From Hallerella sp964397425 (GTDB taxonomy: Bacteria; Fibrobacterota; Fibrobacteria; Fibrobacterales; Fibrobacteraceae), in the NCBI GenBank assembly GCA_964397425.1, contig CAYNID010000001.1, positions 1-64,000 of the forward strand: a stretch of DNA of 64,000 nt. The letters run 5' to 3'. Made by a program: the position numbers and the translations under genes. This document shows positions 1 to 8,828 of this stretch, piece by piece; the stretch's first letter is position 1; each line of letters begins with the position of its first letter. The notes under the pieces were generated by a model. The model saw only the letters and a program-made list of their open reading frames with translations, searched no databases and was not told the DNA's origin.

Positions 1-285
1 AACGTCCGTTCCAAGGCCATCGCGGAAGGACGGGCCGAGGGCCTAGCCAAGGGGCGAGCGGAAGGGTTGGCTCAAGGACTTGCTGAGGGTCTTGCCGAAG
101 GCCGAGCAGAAGGCCGGGCAGAAGGTCTTGCTGAGGGGCAAATCAAAGGGCGCACTCAAGGCCTCGCTGAGGGACAAATTCAGAAAGCTTGCGAAATGGC
201 TCGGGGATTTCGGAATGCTGGAGTCCCTTTGAAAGTCATCGCAAATGTTTCAGGCCTTTCGGAAGAGGAAATTCAAAAGCTGTGA
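1..285 (+). CDS. C-terminal end of an Rpn/PD-(D/E)XK-type nuclease-transposase family protein (5' end outside window)
   Basis: The reading frame is open from the first base, so only the last 94 codons are visible. Most of it is a low-complexity tail of four-residue units of the (L/R)AEG type, followed by a short helical end finishing GLSEEEIQKL. Tails of this design, ending in a GLS-EEI helix, are common on Rpn-family recombination-promoting nucleases/putative transposases, which are often multicopy. The catalytic nuclease domain would lie upstream and cannot be seen, so the family call rests on the tail alone. About 250 nt with no convincing gene separate it from tex. Confidence 0.6.
   Translation, partial: NVRSKAIAEGRAEGLAKGRAEGLAQGLAEGLAEGRAEGRAEGLAEGQIKGRTQGLAEGQIQKACEMARGFRNAGVPLKVIANVSGLSEEEIQKL
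19..183 (+). repeat. Imperfect 12-bp tandem repeat encoding (L/R)AEG units
   Basis: About a dozen diverged copies of a 12-bp unit (gaaggccgagca, gaaggtcttgct and variants) run in frame through the Rpn-type tail. Copies differ mainly at the first codon (Leu, Arg, Gln or Ile). This is coding repeat DNA and not a CRISPR: there are no spacers. Confidence 0.75.
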
Positions 286-535
286 ATTTGACGGAGTTTC
301 CGCAGAATGGTTGTCTGCCGAATTTACTGGCGGACAATCATTTTGGCGTTGAAAATACATCTGTTTCGGGTGTTTTGGGGAATAATCAAAGTTGGCGAAT
401 TACCAAGACGAAGAAGTGGATGGAGGATGGGAAATGTTTTTATCTTCGCGATATTATTCTAATTTTGTTGTCCCCGTTTTTGGCGGGAAAGGTTTTAAAT
501 TTGTCTTCGAAACCCATTTTTGAGGAATAGGAAAT
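286..535. other. Intergenic stretch without a recognisable gene
   Basis: No frame here shows a recognisable protein, and no tRNA or strong terminator hairpin was seen. The end of the stretch supplies the purine-rich ribosome site (aggaaat) for tex. Confidence 0.5.
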
Positions 536-2881
536 ATGAATTTTTCGCAAGTCATCTCCGAAGAACTGAACTTGGAAGAATGGCGTGTGGCCAAAGCGCT
601 TGAATTGATGGAACAAGGCGGCACGATCCCGTTTATTGCTCGGTACCGCAAGGACCAGACGGGAACGTTGAACGAAATCGAATTGCGCGATATTCAGCAC
701 CGTCGGGAATATTTGCAAGAAATTGAAGAACGCAAGGCGACAGTCTTGAAGTCTATTGAAGAACAGGGAAAGCTCACGCCGGAACTCAAGGCTCAGATTG
801 AAGGCTGCAAAGACAAAACGCTTCTTGAAGACCTTTATGCGCCGTATAAGCCCAAAAAGCGTACTCGGGCAACGATTGCAAAAGAATGTGGCTTAGAACC
901 GCTGGCACGGGTCATTATGGCGCAAGAGGAAACAAGCAATACGCCAGAAGAAATTGGACGCATCTATCTTTCCGAAGAAAAGGGACTTGCCGATCCCAAA
1001 GCGGCAATTGCCGGTGCTTGTGACATTTTGGCAGAAGAGATTGCAGACAATGCGACGTATCGTCAATATTTGCGTCTGCAAGTGGAACAGCAGGGCGTGA
1101 TGTCTTCAAAAGTCCGGAAGGAATTTGAAAAACAAGACACGAAGTTCAAAAACTACTACGCTTACTCTGAACCGGTGTCCAAAATTCCCAGTCACCGGAT
1201 GCTCGCTCTCCGCCGCGGAGAAAAGGAAAAGGTCCTGCGTCTTTCTGTAGAAATGCCCGATGACGAGTTGGTGGGTTATTTGTGCCGTCAAGTTATCAAA
1301 GGGGACAGCATTTGGAAACCCTATCTTGAAGAAATGTGCAAAGATGCGTGGGATCGTTTGCTCAAAACAAGTCTTGAAAGTGAAGTTCGACTTTTGTTGA
1401 AAGATAAAGCCGAAGAAGAAGCGTTCAAAGTCTTCAGCAAGAATTTGCAAGACGTGTTGCTAGCTCCCCCTGCAGGCCACAAAGCGGTGCTTGCGCTTGA
1501 TCCGGGATTCCGGACGGGCTGTAAAGTGGCTGTGTTGGACAAGAATGGAAAGTTTATCGACCACGGAGTCATCTTTCCGCATGAACCGCAGAAAAAAGTG
1601 GCGGAAGCCGGTGACTATGTTGCGGCCCTTGTCGAAAAATACGATGTGGATTTGATTGCGATTGGAAATGGTACGGCGAGCCGTGAAACGGATGCTTTTG
1701 TCGCGGGGATGGCCCATAAGTTCAAAGGCAAAAAACCTGCGCGCGTAATCGTTTCGGAAGCGGGAGCCTCTGTTTATTCGGCAAGTCCCATCGCTATTCA
1801 GGAATTCCCGAACGAAGATGTGACTACCCGCGGGGCTATTTCCATCGGACGTCGTTTACAGGATCCGCTTGCGGAATTGGTGAAAGTCGATCCGCAATCA
1901 ATCGGCGTTGGGCAATATCAGCATGATGTAAATCAGCGCGAACTCAAAAAGCGCCTGGATGAAGTCGTGGAAAGTTGCGTGAACATGGTCGGCGTTGATT
2001 TGAACAGCGCCAGTGCGCCGCTCCTCACCCATGTTGCGGGAGTTTCTGCAACGCTCGCCGAAAATGTGGTGAAATTCCGCGAAGAAAATGGTGCATTCAA
2101 AAGCCGCCAGGATGTTTTGAAAGTAAAAGGCTTTGGACCCAAGGCGTTTGAACAGTCAGCGGGATTCTTGCGGATTCCGGGGGCGGAAAATCCGCTCGAT
2201 TGCAGTGCAGTCCATCCGGAAAATTACGCTCTCGTGGAACGCATGGCGGAACGTGCAGGCGTCGCCGTCAAGGATTTGGTTGGGAACGCCAGTGCGATCA
2301 AGACCCTTTCTCCGGATGAATTCCTTTCGGATACGGTTGGCAAGCACACTCTCGAAGACATTTTCTCTGAACTGGAAAAACCCAGTCGTGACCCGCGTAA
2401 GGAATTCCGTTATGCGAAATTCAACGACAGCATCAAGAGCATCAACGATCTCGTTACGGGCAGTTGGATGGAAGGTGTCGTTACGAATGTGGCGAACTTT
2501 GGCGCGTTCGTTGATATCGGCGTTCATCAAGACGGTCTTGTGCACGTCTCGGAAATCAGCGACAAGTTTGTCGATGATGCCAAGACGGTTTTGACTGTGG
2601 GCGATGTGGTGAAGGTTCGCGTGCTCGGAGTCGATGCTGCGCAAAAGCGTATCAGCCTTTCGATGAAGCAAGAACAGGTGGATGGTGTTGCCGGAGCCGG
2701 AAAGGCCCAGCGGAATCAGCACGGCCGTCCTCGCCGTGAAGGAGGCATTAAACCCCATGCGACTATAGCCGATTTGAAAGCGCGTCTTGGTGGGGCTTCC
2801 CAATCGAATTTCGCTCGCAAGGGAAACGCCCAACCGGGTAAACTTTCTTCCATGATAAAAAAATTCAAAAAAGGACTTTAA
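536..2881 (+). CDS. tex: Tex family RNA-binding transcription accessory protein (YhgF-like)
   Basis: This 781-residue protein has the length and domain order of Tex/YhgF: an N-terminal helical region, a YqgF/RuvC-like RNase H fold from about residue 318 (LALDPGFRTGCK, then AIGNGTASRETD), helix-hairpin-helix segments around 465-550 (including LKVKGFGPKAFEQ), and a C-terminal S1 RNA-binding domain at about 640-715 (GVVTNVANFGAFVDIG). A basic, glycine-rich tail follows. Tex proteins bind nucleic acid and influence transcription; the exact role is unsettled in most species. The ATG at 536 is preceded by aggaaat. A strong terminator directly follows, so it is probably monocistronic. Confidence 0.95.
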   Translation: MNFSQVISEELNLEEWRVAKALELMEQGGTIPFIARYRKDQTGTLNEIELRDIQHRREYLQEIEERKATVLKSIEEQGKLTPELKAQIEGCKDKTLLEDLYAPYKPKKRTRATIAKECGLEPLARVIMAQEETSNTPEEIGRIYLSEEKGLADPKAAIAGACDILAEEIADNATYRQYLRLQVEQQGVMSSKVRKEFEKQDTKFKNYYAYSEPVSKIPSHRMLALRRGEKEKVLRLSVEMPDDELVGYLCRQVIKGDSIWKPYLEEMCKDAWDRLLKTSLESEVRLLLKDKAEEEAFKVFSKNLQDVLLAPPAGHKAVLALDPGFRTGCKVAVLDKNGKFIDHGVIFPHEPQKKVAEAGDYVAALVEKYDVDLIAIGNGTASRETDAFVAGMAHKFKGKKPARVIVSEAGASVYSASPIAIQEFPNEDVTTRGAISIGRRLQDPLAELVKVDPQSIGVGQYQHDVNQRELKKRLDEVVESCVNMVGVDLNSASAPLLTHVAGVSATLAENVVKFREENGAFKSRQDVLKVKGFGPKAFEQSAGFLRIPGAENPLDCSAVHPENYALVERMAERAGVAVKDLVGNASAIKTLSPDEFLSDTVGKHTLEDIFSELEKPSRDPRKEFRYAKFNDSIKSINDLVTGSWMEGVVTNVANFGAFVDIGVHQDGLVHVSEISDKFVDDAKTVLTVGDVVKVRVLGVDAAQKRISLSMKQEQVDGVAGAGKAQRNQHGRPRREGGIKPHATIADLKARLGGASQSNFARKGNAQPGKLSSMIKKFKKGL

Positions 2882-2921
2882 TCTGATTTGACGAAAATCC
2901 AAAAGTTCTCGAAATGAAAGT

Positions 2922-2958
2922 ATCCCCGATGGTCGGCAGCGACTTTCGGGGATTTTTT
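2922..2958 (+). terminator. Rho-independent terminator of tex
   Basis: An 8-bp perfect stem (atccccga at 2922-2929 with tcggggat at 2946-2953) is followed by a run of T ending at 2958. It lies 40 nt after the tex stop codon. Confidence 0.85.
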
Positions 2959-2978
2959 ACTAGGAAAATTTTTGCGTT

Positions 2979-3007
2979 TTGACTCTGCGAATGGGATTTT
3001 CTACATT
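2979..3007 (+). promoter_or_regulatory. Sigma70-type promoter of adk
   Basis: TTGACT at 2979-2984 and TACATT at 3002-3007 are separated by exactly 17 nt. The predicted start of transcription is near 3013, about 25 nt before the adk start codon. The element sits between the tex terminator and adk. Confidence 0.7.
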
Positions 3008-3038
3008 TACATGCGAAACATCAACAAAGGATTTCAAC

Positions 3039-3635
3039 ATGGCAATTTCTGCTGTTTTGATTTTTGGCGCACCCGGTTCTGGCAAGGGAACAGTTGGTGC
3101 AAAATTGGCTGCAACGACAGCCCTCAAGCATCTTTCCACGGGTGACATTTTCCGCGGAATTGCACCGTCTAGCGAAAGCGGCAAGCTTCTTGCTTCTTAC
3201 TCGAGCAAAGGACTTCTTGTGCCCGATGAAGCGACTGTCAGCATTTTTGGCCGTTATGTAGAAGGTCTTGTCAACACGAACCGTTTGAATCCGGACAAGG
3301 ACACGCTCCTTCTCGATGGAATTCCCCGTACGGTTGCGCAAGTGGACCTCATCCGTCCGATTGTCGATGTAAAACATATTTTTGTTCTGGACATTCGCGA
3401 TGAAGCAACGATTGTCGCTCGCCTCTTGAACCGTGCCAAGATCGAAGGGCGCAAAGACGATGCCGATGAAAGCGTTATCAAGAACCGTCTGCAGGTTTAC
3501 AAGGAATCAACGGCTAAGGTCCTTGAAAAATACGATCCGGCGATTATCAGCCACATCACCGGAGACAATACGCCGGATGAAGTTTTCTTGGATGTGCTCA
3601 AGGCTTACGTCGATTTCAAAAAATCGGACAAGTAA
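3039..3635 (+). CDS. adk: Adenylate kinase, short-LID type
   Basis: Converts ATP + AMP to 2 ADP in the cytoplasm. Visible motifs are the P-loop GAPGSGKGT near the N-terminus, the AMP-site LSTGDIFR, LLDGIPRT, and the arginine-containing EGRKDDADE region. The LID is short and lacks the zinc-finger insert of long adenylate kinases; the protein is 198 residues. The ATG at 3039 is chosen because aaagga lies 7 nt upstream and the protein then begins MAISAVLIFG as family members do. An upstream in-frame start at 2979 would fall on the promoter -35 box. The gene has its own promoter and terminator. Confidence 0.93.
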   Translation: MAISAVLIFGAPGSGKGTVGAKLAATTALKHLSTGDIFRGIAPSSESGKLLASYSSKGLLVPDEATVSIFGRYVEGLVNTNRLNPDKDTLLLDGIPRTVAQVDLIRPIVDVKHIFVLDIRDEATIVARLLNRAKIEGRKDDADESVIKNRLQVYKESTAKVLEKYDPAIISHITGDNTPDEVFLDVLKAYVDFKKSDK

Positions 3636-3653
3636 TTTCTCCTGTTGAGTGAA

Positions 3654-3686
3654 AACTCCCTTGTGACGATTCTCAAGGGAGTTTTT
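3654..3686 (+). terminator. Rho-independent terminator of adk
   Basis: A perfect 10-bp stem (aactcccttg at 3654-3663 with caagggagtt at 3674-3683) is followed by T residues to 3686. Confidence 0.9.
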
Positions 3687-3710
3687 GTTTTAAAGACATT
3701 TTGATTTCAC

Positions 3711-3744
3711 AAAAAAGGTTCCCCGCAAACACGGGGAACCTTTT
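3711..3744 (-). terminator. Terminator of pckG
   Basis: A 13-bp perfect stem (3713-3725 with 3732-3744, core ggttccccg/cggggaacc) has a six-base loop. On the minus strand it is followed by a T-run (A3711-3716 on the plus strand). It lies 24 nt after the pckG stop and back-to-back with the adk terminator. Confidence 0.85.
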
Positions 3745-3767
3745 CAAACGGAATGAATCCGAGTGAC

Positions 3768-5630
3768 TTATGCCTTGTTCAAGCGGTCCTGAATCATATC
3801 GATGATGTCGGACAATTCCTGCGGGAGGTGCTTGCCGAACTTCGGATAGTGATTTTCCTTCACATCGACAAGTTCCTTCTTCCAGCCTTCCACATCCACG
3901 GAGGTGATGGCGGGGAGAGTCTTCTTGTAGCATTCGGCGAGGCCTTCCGTATTGAGGGCGCCATCCTTCGGCATGTAGCCGATCGGAGTTTCCTTCGCAT
4001 TGTCAACACCGTTGCAGCGGTCGAAGATCCAAGCGAGGACGCGGCTGTTGTCGCCGTAACCCGGCCACATGAAGCCACCCGGAAGATCCGGATTTTCGGC
4101 ATCTTTGCGGAACCAGTTCACGTAGAAAATCTTCGGGAGCTTGTCTTCCGTAGAAGCCTTGCCGATGTCGATCCAGTGCTTGAAGTAGTCGCCCATGTTG
4201 TAGCCGCAGAACGGCAAAATGGCGAACGGGTCGCGACGAATCTTTCCGACTTGAGAAGCGTCGATTGTCGAAGCTGCGGTGATTTCGGAACCGACAATGG
4301 ATCCGAGGAACACGCCGTGGTTCCAGCTCAAGGACTGGTGAACCAGCGGAATGGTGGAGGGGCGACGACCGCCGAAGAGAATCGCGCTGATGGGAACGCC
4401 TGCAGGATCTTCCCATTCCGGAGCGATGCAGGGGCATTGCTTGGCCGGAGCGGTGAAACGGGCGTTCGGGTGAGCCATTTCTTCGCCCTTGGGAGCCTTG
4501 TCCTTCGGGAGAGCGTCACGGGTCTTGCCCTTCCAGTCAACGAGTTTGCCCTTGGCCGGATAACCGATACCTTCCCACCAGACGTCTCCGTCTTCTGTGA
4601 GGGCGCAGTTGGTGTAAATCGTATTCTTTTCTGCAGAAACAAGAGCGTTCTTGTTGGATTCGGCAGAAGTTCCCGGAGCAACGCCGAAGAATCCGGCTTC
4701 CGGGTTGATGGCGTAAAGACGGCCATCCTTGCCAAACTTCATCCATGCGATGTCGTCACCGATTGTTTCGACCTTCCAGCCCGGAATTGTCGGAATGAGC
4801 ATGGCGAGGTTCGTCTTACCGCAAGCGGACGGGAATGCGCCAGTCACATACTTGACTTCGCCCTTCGGGTTTGTGAGCTTGAGGATGAGCATGTGTTCGG
4901 CGAGCCAGCCTTCGTCGCGGGCGAGAACAGTAGCGATGCGGAGAGCAAAGCACTTCTTGCCGAGGAGGGCGTTTCCACCGTAGCCAGAACCGTAGGACCA
5001 AATGAGGCGTTCTTCCGGGAACTGGGTGATGTATTTGTATTCGACGTCTGCGCAAGGCCACACGCCATTGTCCTTTTCGCACTTGCGGAGCGGCTTACCG
5101 ACGGAGTGGAGGCAAGGAACGAAGTCGGCGTTCGGATCGGCATTGAAAATGTCGAGGACCTTCTTGCCGGCGCGGGTCATGATGTCCATGTTGAGAACGA
5201 CGTATTCGGAGTCCGTGACTTCGATACCGTTCTTGGAAATGGCGGAACCGAGCGGGCCCATGCAGAACGGGATGATGTACATGGTGCGTCCATGCATACA
5301 GCCCTTGTAAAGTTCGCGCATCGTCTGCTTGAGTTCGGACGGATCAATCCAGTGGTTTGTCGGACCGGCATCTTCTTCTTTGACAGAAGAAATGAAGGTG
5401 CGGGATTCAACGCGGGCCACGTCGGACGGAAGGGAACGGAACAGGTAGCAATTTTCCTTCTTGGCGAGCTTTGTGGCGAGACCGGCGTCGACGCACTTTT
5501 GCATCAGGCGGTCATATTCTTCTTGGGAACCATCGACAACGACAACGTTGTCCGGTTCGCACATCGCGATCATTTCGTTCACCCAAGTGCTGATCTTCGG
5601 GTGTTTGATATCGTTGAGAGTGAGACTCAT
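3768..5630 (-). CDS. pckG: Phosphoenolpyruvate carboxykinase (GTP)
   Basis: Interconverts oxaloacetate + GTP and PEP + GDP + CO2. At 620 residues it matches the GTP-dependent family and not the ATP-dependent one. Diagnostic motifs are the kinase-1a/P-loop AFPSACGKTNLAM, the active-site GYGGNALLGKKC, and the nucleotide/metal region GDDIAWMKFG. In succinate-forming fermenters the enzyme often runs in the carboxylating direction, feeding PEP to oxaloacetate; that direction is inferred here from the organism type. The start at 5630 has aggag 8 nt upstream. It stands alone, with its own terminator. Confidence 0.96.
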   Translation of the reverse strand: MSLTLNDIKHPKISTWVNEMIAMCEPDNVVVVDGSQEEYDRLMQKCVDAGLATKLAKKENCYLFRSLPSDVARVESRTFISSVKEEDAGPTNHWIDPSELKQTMRELYKGCMHGRTMYIIPFCMGPLGSAISKNGIEVTDSEYVVLNMDIMTRAGKKVLDIFNADPNADFVPCLHSVGKPLRKCEKDNGVWPCADVEYKYITQFPEERLIWSYGSGYGGNALLGKKCFALRIATVLARDEGWLAEHMLILKLTNPKGEVKYVTGAFPSACGKTNLAMLIPTIPGWKVETIGDDIAWMKFGKDGRLYAINPEAGFFGVAPGTSAESNKNALVSAEKNTIYTNCALTEDGDVWWEGIGYPAKGKLVDWKGKTRDALPKDKAPKGEEMAHPNARFTAPAKQCPCIAPEWEDPAGVPISAILFGGRRPSTIPLVHQSLSWNHGVFLGSIVGSEITAASTIDASQVGKIRRDPFAILPFCGYNMGDYFKHWIDIGKASTEDKLPKIFYVNWFRKDAENPDLPGGFMWPGYGDNSRVLAWIFDRCNGVDNAKETPIGYMPKDGALNTEGLAECYKKTLPAITSVDVEGWKKELVDVKENHYPKFGKHLPQELSDIIDMIQDRLNKA

Positions 5631-5653
5631 ATAGGTTACTCCTATTAGGTTTG

Positions 5654-5684
5654 ATTATTCGATTGAAAACGTTCGAACGGTCAA
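5654..5684 (-). promoter_or_regulatory. Possible pckG promoter with internal palindrome
   Basis: On the minus strand TTGACC (5684-5679) is followed after 18 nt by GAATAAT, a weak -10. The spacer contains the 10-bp palindrome CGTTCGAACG (5670-5679). The palindrome sits where a repressor could act, but no regulator is identified. Confidence 0.3.
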
Positions 5685-5787
5685 AATTTATAAAATTTCC
5701 GGCAGAACAACCGCAGAAATGGTGGACAAAAGGCAAATTGGGAAGCTATGAATCTTTGGACAGACGCTTTGTTTCCCGATTTCCGTC

Positions 5788-6681
5788 CTATTGCAAACGG
5801 GAATTTGGAATGAGGCTTTTCATGGCCTTGTGAATCACCGCCGCGTTCTCGGTCCCTTCAAGGCAATCTCCCGTCGTTATCGTCGAAGAATAAAAGCCGT
5901 CTTCGATTTCCCCTGTCGCCAAATTTTCGATCGTGCAAAGGTCTTCGGAAAGAACCTGCATCGTGGTCGTTGTAGTGCATGGGCTTACTTCCAAGCCGGG
6001 AATTTTCGTGCTGGTGACGACTGAGAAGGAATGTTTTGTCGCCGAGGCGGAAATGTCCAAGGTTACGGAGATTCCCGAATAGTTCGTCGTGTAAGATATG
6101 TGGTTGCAGTCTTTGCGGTCGAAGGCTTCCTTTTCGGAGTCGTCTTCGTCCTCAGCCCATTCGCTTTGGATGATGTCGGCGAAGCAAAGTCCGCTGAAAT
6201 CAATTTCCGGTTTGACTGAGTTCGGGGAAATTTTCATTTTGATGGTTGCTCCCGGAAGTTCGTCATCTAAAGCTGCGGTCCAGGAGCCGAACAGCGCGCC
6301 GCTGTTGTCGCCAGTGAAAACAGACACGTCCCCCTCTTCGTTCCACAGAAGCGAATCCCCGGAGAGCGCGTAAGAGGCGTTCACCGTGTCGCCGTTGGAT
6401 GAAAAGACGGCGGTGCCGCCGACCGAATTGCATGTTGGCGTGTAATAAGAGACCTTATGCGCCGCCGTGTCGATATAGGCTGCAAATGAACCTTTCGCAG
6501 TCTCCGATGCCGAGGATTCCGGGGAGACCTCTCCGGCGGCGGAAGAACTCGACGCGCCTTCTCCCAAGGCGTAAGAGCTCGATAACGCGTCATTCAAGGC
6601 GGACGAACTTGACCCCGAATCGCAGGCGGTGATGGCGATGCTCAAAGCGCCGTCAAGAATGGAAGTGAATTTTAAATTCAT
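5788..6681 (-). CDS. Putative lipoprotein with Ser-rich linker
   Basis: A 297-residue protein with an N-terminal signal ending in a lipobox (IAITAC, Cys at about residue 20), followed by a linker rich in Ser and Ala (SSSS and SSSSAAG tracts to about residue 65). This layout is typical of Fibrobacter surface lipoproteins. The remaining 230 residues contain several Cys and beta-rich sequence, but I recognise no domain. The ATG at 6681 has agagg four nt upstream. It lies downstream of the glgC terminator and probably has its own promoter in the 100-nt gap. A second protein of the same style is at 28542. Confidence 0.8.
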   Translation of the reverse strand: MNLKFTSILDGALSIAITACDSGSSSSALNDALSSSYALGEGASSSSAAGEVSPESSASETAKGSFAAYIDTAAHKVSYYTPTCNSVGGTAVFSSNGDTVNASYALSGDSLLWNEEGDVSVFTGDNSGALFGSWTAALDDELPGATIKMKISPNSVKPEIDFSGLCFADIIQSEWAEDEDDSEKEAFDRKDCNHISYTTNYSGISVTLDISASATKHSFSVVTSTKIPGLEVSPCTTTTTMQVLSEDLCTIENLATGEIEDGFYSSTITTGDCLEGTENAAVIHKAMKSLIPNSRLQ

Positions 6682-6724
6682 GAAACCTCTTTAGGTGTGT
6701 AAATTTAGCGTATCTGATGAAAAA

Positions 6725-6762
6725 TATACAAAAAGAGCCGTGTTGCACAGCACGACTCTTTT
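6725..6762 (-). terminator. Terminator of glgC
   Basis: Stem 6732-6742 with 6751-6761. On the plus strand the stem has one C-A mismatch, but on the minus strand the same position is a U-G wobble, so the hairpin is fully paired only in the minus-strand transcript. A minus-strand T-run follows. This fits glgC, which ends at 6785. Confidence 0.85.
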
Positions 6763-6784
6763 CTTTTTTCCGAAAAGGAAAAGG

Positions 6785-8032
6785 TTAGGTTTTGATGACC
6801 GTATCCTTTGCCAGCACGACGATTCCCGAAGGGGTCACGTGGAACATTTTGCGGTCGCGTTCCAAATCGTAGCCGATTTCAAAGCCGGCCGGAATGTGCA
6901 GCCCCTTTTCGATGATGGCCCTGCGTACTTTTGCCCCAGGGCCAATGGTCACATCGGGGAACAGGATGGATTCTTCCACTTGGGCGTCTTTTTGGATGGA
7001 CACCGCCGGAGAAAGGACGCTCTTGATGACGCGTCCGCCGCCGATAACGCATCCCGCGGACACCACCGAATCGATTGCCGCTCCCGGATGTTCTGCATCT
7101 CCTGCGCTGAAAAAGCGGGCTGGCGGTTGGTTCCAATTGAATGTGCGGATGGGCCAATAATTGTTGTAAAGGTCAAATGGCGGATTTTCGGCGCAAATGT
7201 CCATGTTCGCTTCGAAAAACGCGTCGAGAGTTCCGACGTCTCGCCAATAGCCTTTGGTTTCGGCGCGTTCTCCGCGGACAATGTTCGTGTTGAAATCGTA
7301 AACGTATACGGGATAATTCGGATAAAGCGCCGGAATAATATCCTTGCCAAAGTCCGTTGCGCCTTCGCTAGAATGCTTTAAGAGCTCGCGGACCAAAAAT
7401 TTGCTGGTGAAAATGTAATTGCCCATACTGGCGAGACACCAGCCAGGGCGGCCCGGCATCTGCTTGGGGTCTTTGGGCTTTTCTTCAAAACCAATCATGC
7501 GGTTGTCCGCGTCTACTTCGATGATGCCAAATTCACGGGCTTCTTCGACGGGGACGGGAATTGCGGCGATAGTCAACAGGGCGGCCCTCGACAGATGAAA
7601 GTCAATCATCTGGTTCACGTCCATTTTGTAAATATGGTCGCCTCCGAAAATGGCTACAATATCCGGGCGCTCGTCTGTAATCAAATTGATGTTTTGAAAA
7701 ATGGCATCGGCGGTTCCCTTATACCAATCTCCGCCGGTGCGCATTTGAGCGGGAACCAGGTCCACGTATTGGTCTAGGCTCGCATTCAGATTCCATGCGG
7801 CGGAAATGTGCTTGTTCAAAGAATCCGACTTGAACTGCGTCAATACTTTGATTTTGAATATTCCGGAATTGATGAAATTGTTCAGTACAAAGTCGATGAT
7901 GCGGTAAGTGCCGCCGAAGTGGACGGCGGGTTTTGCGCGGTCCCGGGTTAGCGGCTGCAGACGGCTGCCTTGTCCGCCTGCCATAATCATGCAAAGCGTA
8001 TTTTTGTTGTGTTCGCGATAAGACCAGTTCAT
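6785..8032 (-). CDS. glgC: Glucose-1-phosphate adenylyltransferase
   Basis: Makes ADP-glucose from ATP and glucose-1-phosphate, the committed step of bacterial glycogen synthesis. The 415-residue protein has the nucleotidyltransferase signature AGGQGSRLQPLT, the RIIDFVLNN and GGDHIYKMD motifs, and a C-terminal left-handed beta-helix region with hexapeptide-like repeats (VSAGCVIGGG, VTIGPGAKV). The start at 8032 has aggag 4 nt upstream. No other glycogen gene is adjacent; pckG is two genes downstream. Confidence 0.94.
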   Translation of the reverse strand: MNWSYREHNKNTLCMIMAGGQGSRLQPLTRDRAKPAVHFGGTYRIIDFVLNNFINSGIFKIKVLTQFKSDSLNKHISAAWNLNASLDQYVDLVPAQMRTGGDWYKGTADAIFQNINLITDERPDIVAIFGGDHIYKMDVNQMIDFHLSRAALLTIAAIPVPVEEAREFGIIEVDADNRMIGFEEKPKDPKQMPGRPGWCLASMGNYIFTSKFLVRELLKHSSEGATDFGKDIIPALYPNYPVYVYDFNTNIVRGERAETKGYWRDVGTLDAFFEANMDICAENPPFDLYNNYWPIRTFNWNQPPARFFSAGDAEHPGAAIDSVVSAGCVIGGGRVIKSVLSPAVSIQKDAQVEESILFPDVTIGPGAKVRRAIIEKGLHIPAGFEIGYDLERDRKMFHVTPSGIVVLAKDTVIKT

Positions 8033-8068
8033 AAAGCTCCTAATTGGACATTCTGACTCCGTTAATTT

Positions 8069-8097
8069 ATCTTATTTTTTGAGCTTTTAACCCCCAA
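8069..8097 (-). promoter_or_regulatory. Possible glgC promoter
   Basis: On the minus strand TTGGGG (8097-8092) and TAAGAT (8074-8069) are 17 nt apart, about 37 nt before the glgC start codon. The -35 is a weak match. Confidence 0.4.
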
Positions 8098-8163
8098 AAA
8101 CCGCCATTCCGTGTGAAATTTTCGACAGATGGAATGGGATTTCGGGAATTTCATGGCTTTTGA

Positions 8164-8292
8164 CGTCCTTTTGATACGCGACGCGGCGTTTCCTTCTGTG
8201 GAATGCGCCTTTTCCCGTTCATCGGCCCTTATTCTTATGGCTTGCAGAGCGGAATGCGCTTGGGGTGGACGCTCTCCGGCAACTACTTATAG
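8164..8292 (+). pseudogene. Possible remnant of a barrel-like gene end
   Basis: An open frame of 42 codons without a good start codon reads FPFIGPYSYGLQSGMRLGWT near its end. The alternating aromatic/glycine pattern resembles the final strands of an outer-membrane barrel. There is no ribosome site, so if it is a gene trace at all it is a C-terminal fragment. The call rests on composition only. Confidence 0.2.
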
Positions 8293-8748
8293 AATGAGCA
8301 TGTAAAGGAATGCATTATCCAACTTTCCGCCGTCTACCGATTCTCGCATGTGTTGGATGTTTCCGCAGTGCGAGGATTTTTCAAAATCCGTCGCCATCGG
8401 GTTCGACCACAGAACGGGAACGTTGGAATTTTCCGCGTTGCTTTTGACTCCGGCGACCGTTTGGAGCCCTTTCCAAAACGGCGTGTTCCCCTGGCGGCTT
8501 TTGCAGACAAATTTTGAATAAGCGGCTAACAGCGCAGCGATGCCGTTTTCCGCTGCGGCAAATTCTTTGTAATTCCAGAAATTGGATTCGCAACTTCCCC
8601 AACCGAGCGTCTCTTGCCCGATGGTGAGGACTCGTTTGTCGGGAGCGTTTTCGTTGGCGGAACTGGCGGAAACGAGTAGCGGGGTGGAAAGTTTTTCTTT
8701 CGTGGCAACAGTTTTCGTAAAGGAAATCTTACAGTTTAAGGCTTGCAA
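8287..8748 (-). pseudogene. Hypothetical protein or gene fragment (GQETLGWG motif)
   Basis: An open frame of 153 codons with a weak TTG start, no clear ribosome site and a stop two codons before the TTG. The interior reads like a real protein: VLTIGQETLGWGS, then NTPFWKGLQ, then PVLWSNPMATDF. This recalls uncharacterised bacterial proteins with spaced GQET-GW, PFW and W-N motifs, but that match is from memory and not certain. The C-terminus stops soon after the WSN motif, where related proteins would continue, so a truncated or decaying gene seems most likely. Confidence 0.3.
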
Positions 8749-8828
8749 TCCCTAAAATCCCGGTTCTCGGCAAATTACCCCAATTTGGCAAAAAATCACG
8801 CAAAATGCGGGGCTTGAAAAAAAACGAA

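Noticed and set aside
19..183. Tandem repeat considered as a CRISPR array
   Set aside because: The unit is 12 bp, contiguous, in frame, and has no spacers.
2979..3038. Upstream start for adk adding 20 residues
   Set aside because: It falls on the -35 box of the promoter and upstream of the predicted transcript start. ATG 3039 has a ribosome site and the family N-terminus.
3753..5648. 631-codon open frame on the plus strand
   Set aside because: It is antisense to pckG, whose motifs are unmistakable. The frame is open because of codon bias, and its translation resembles no protein.
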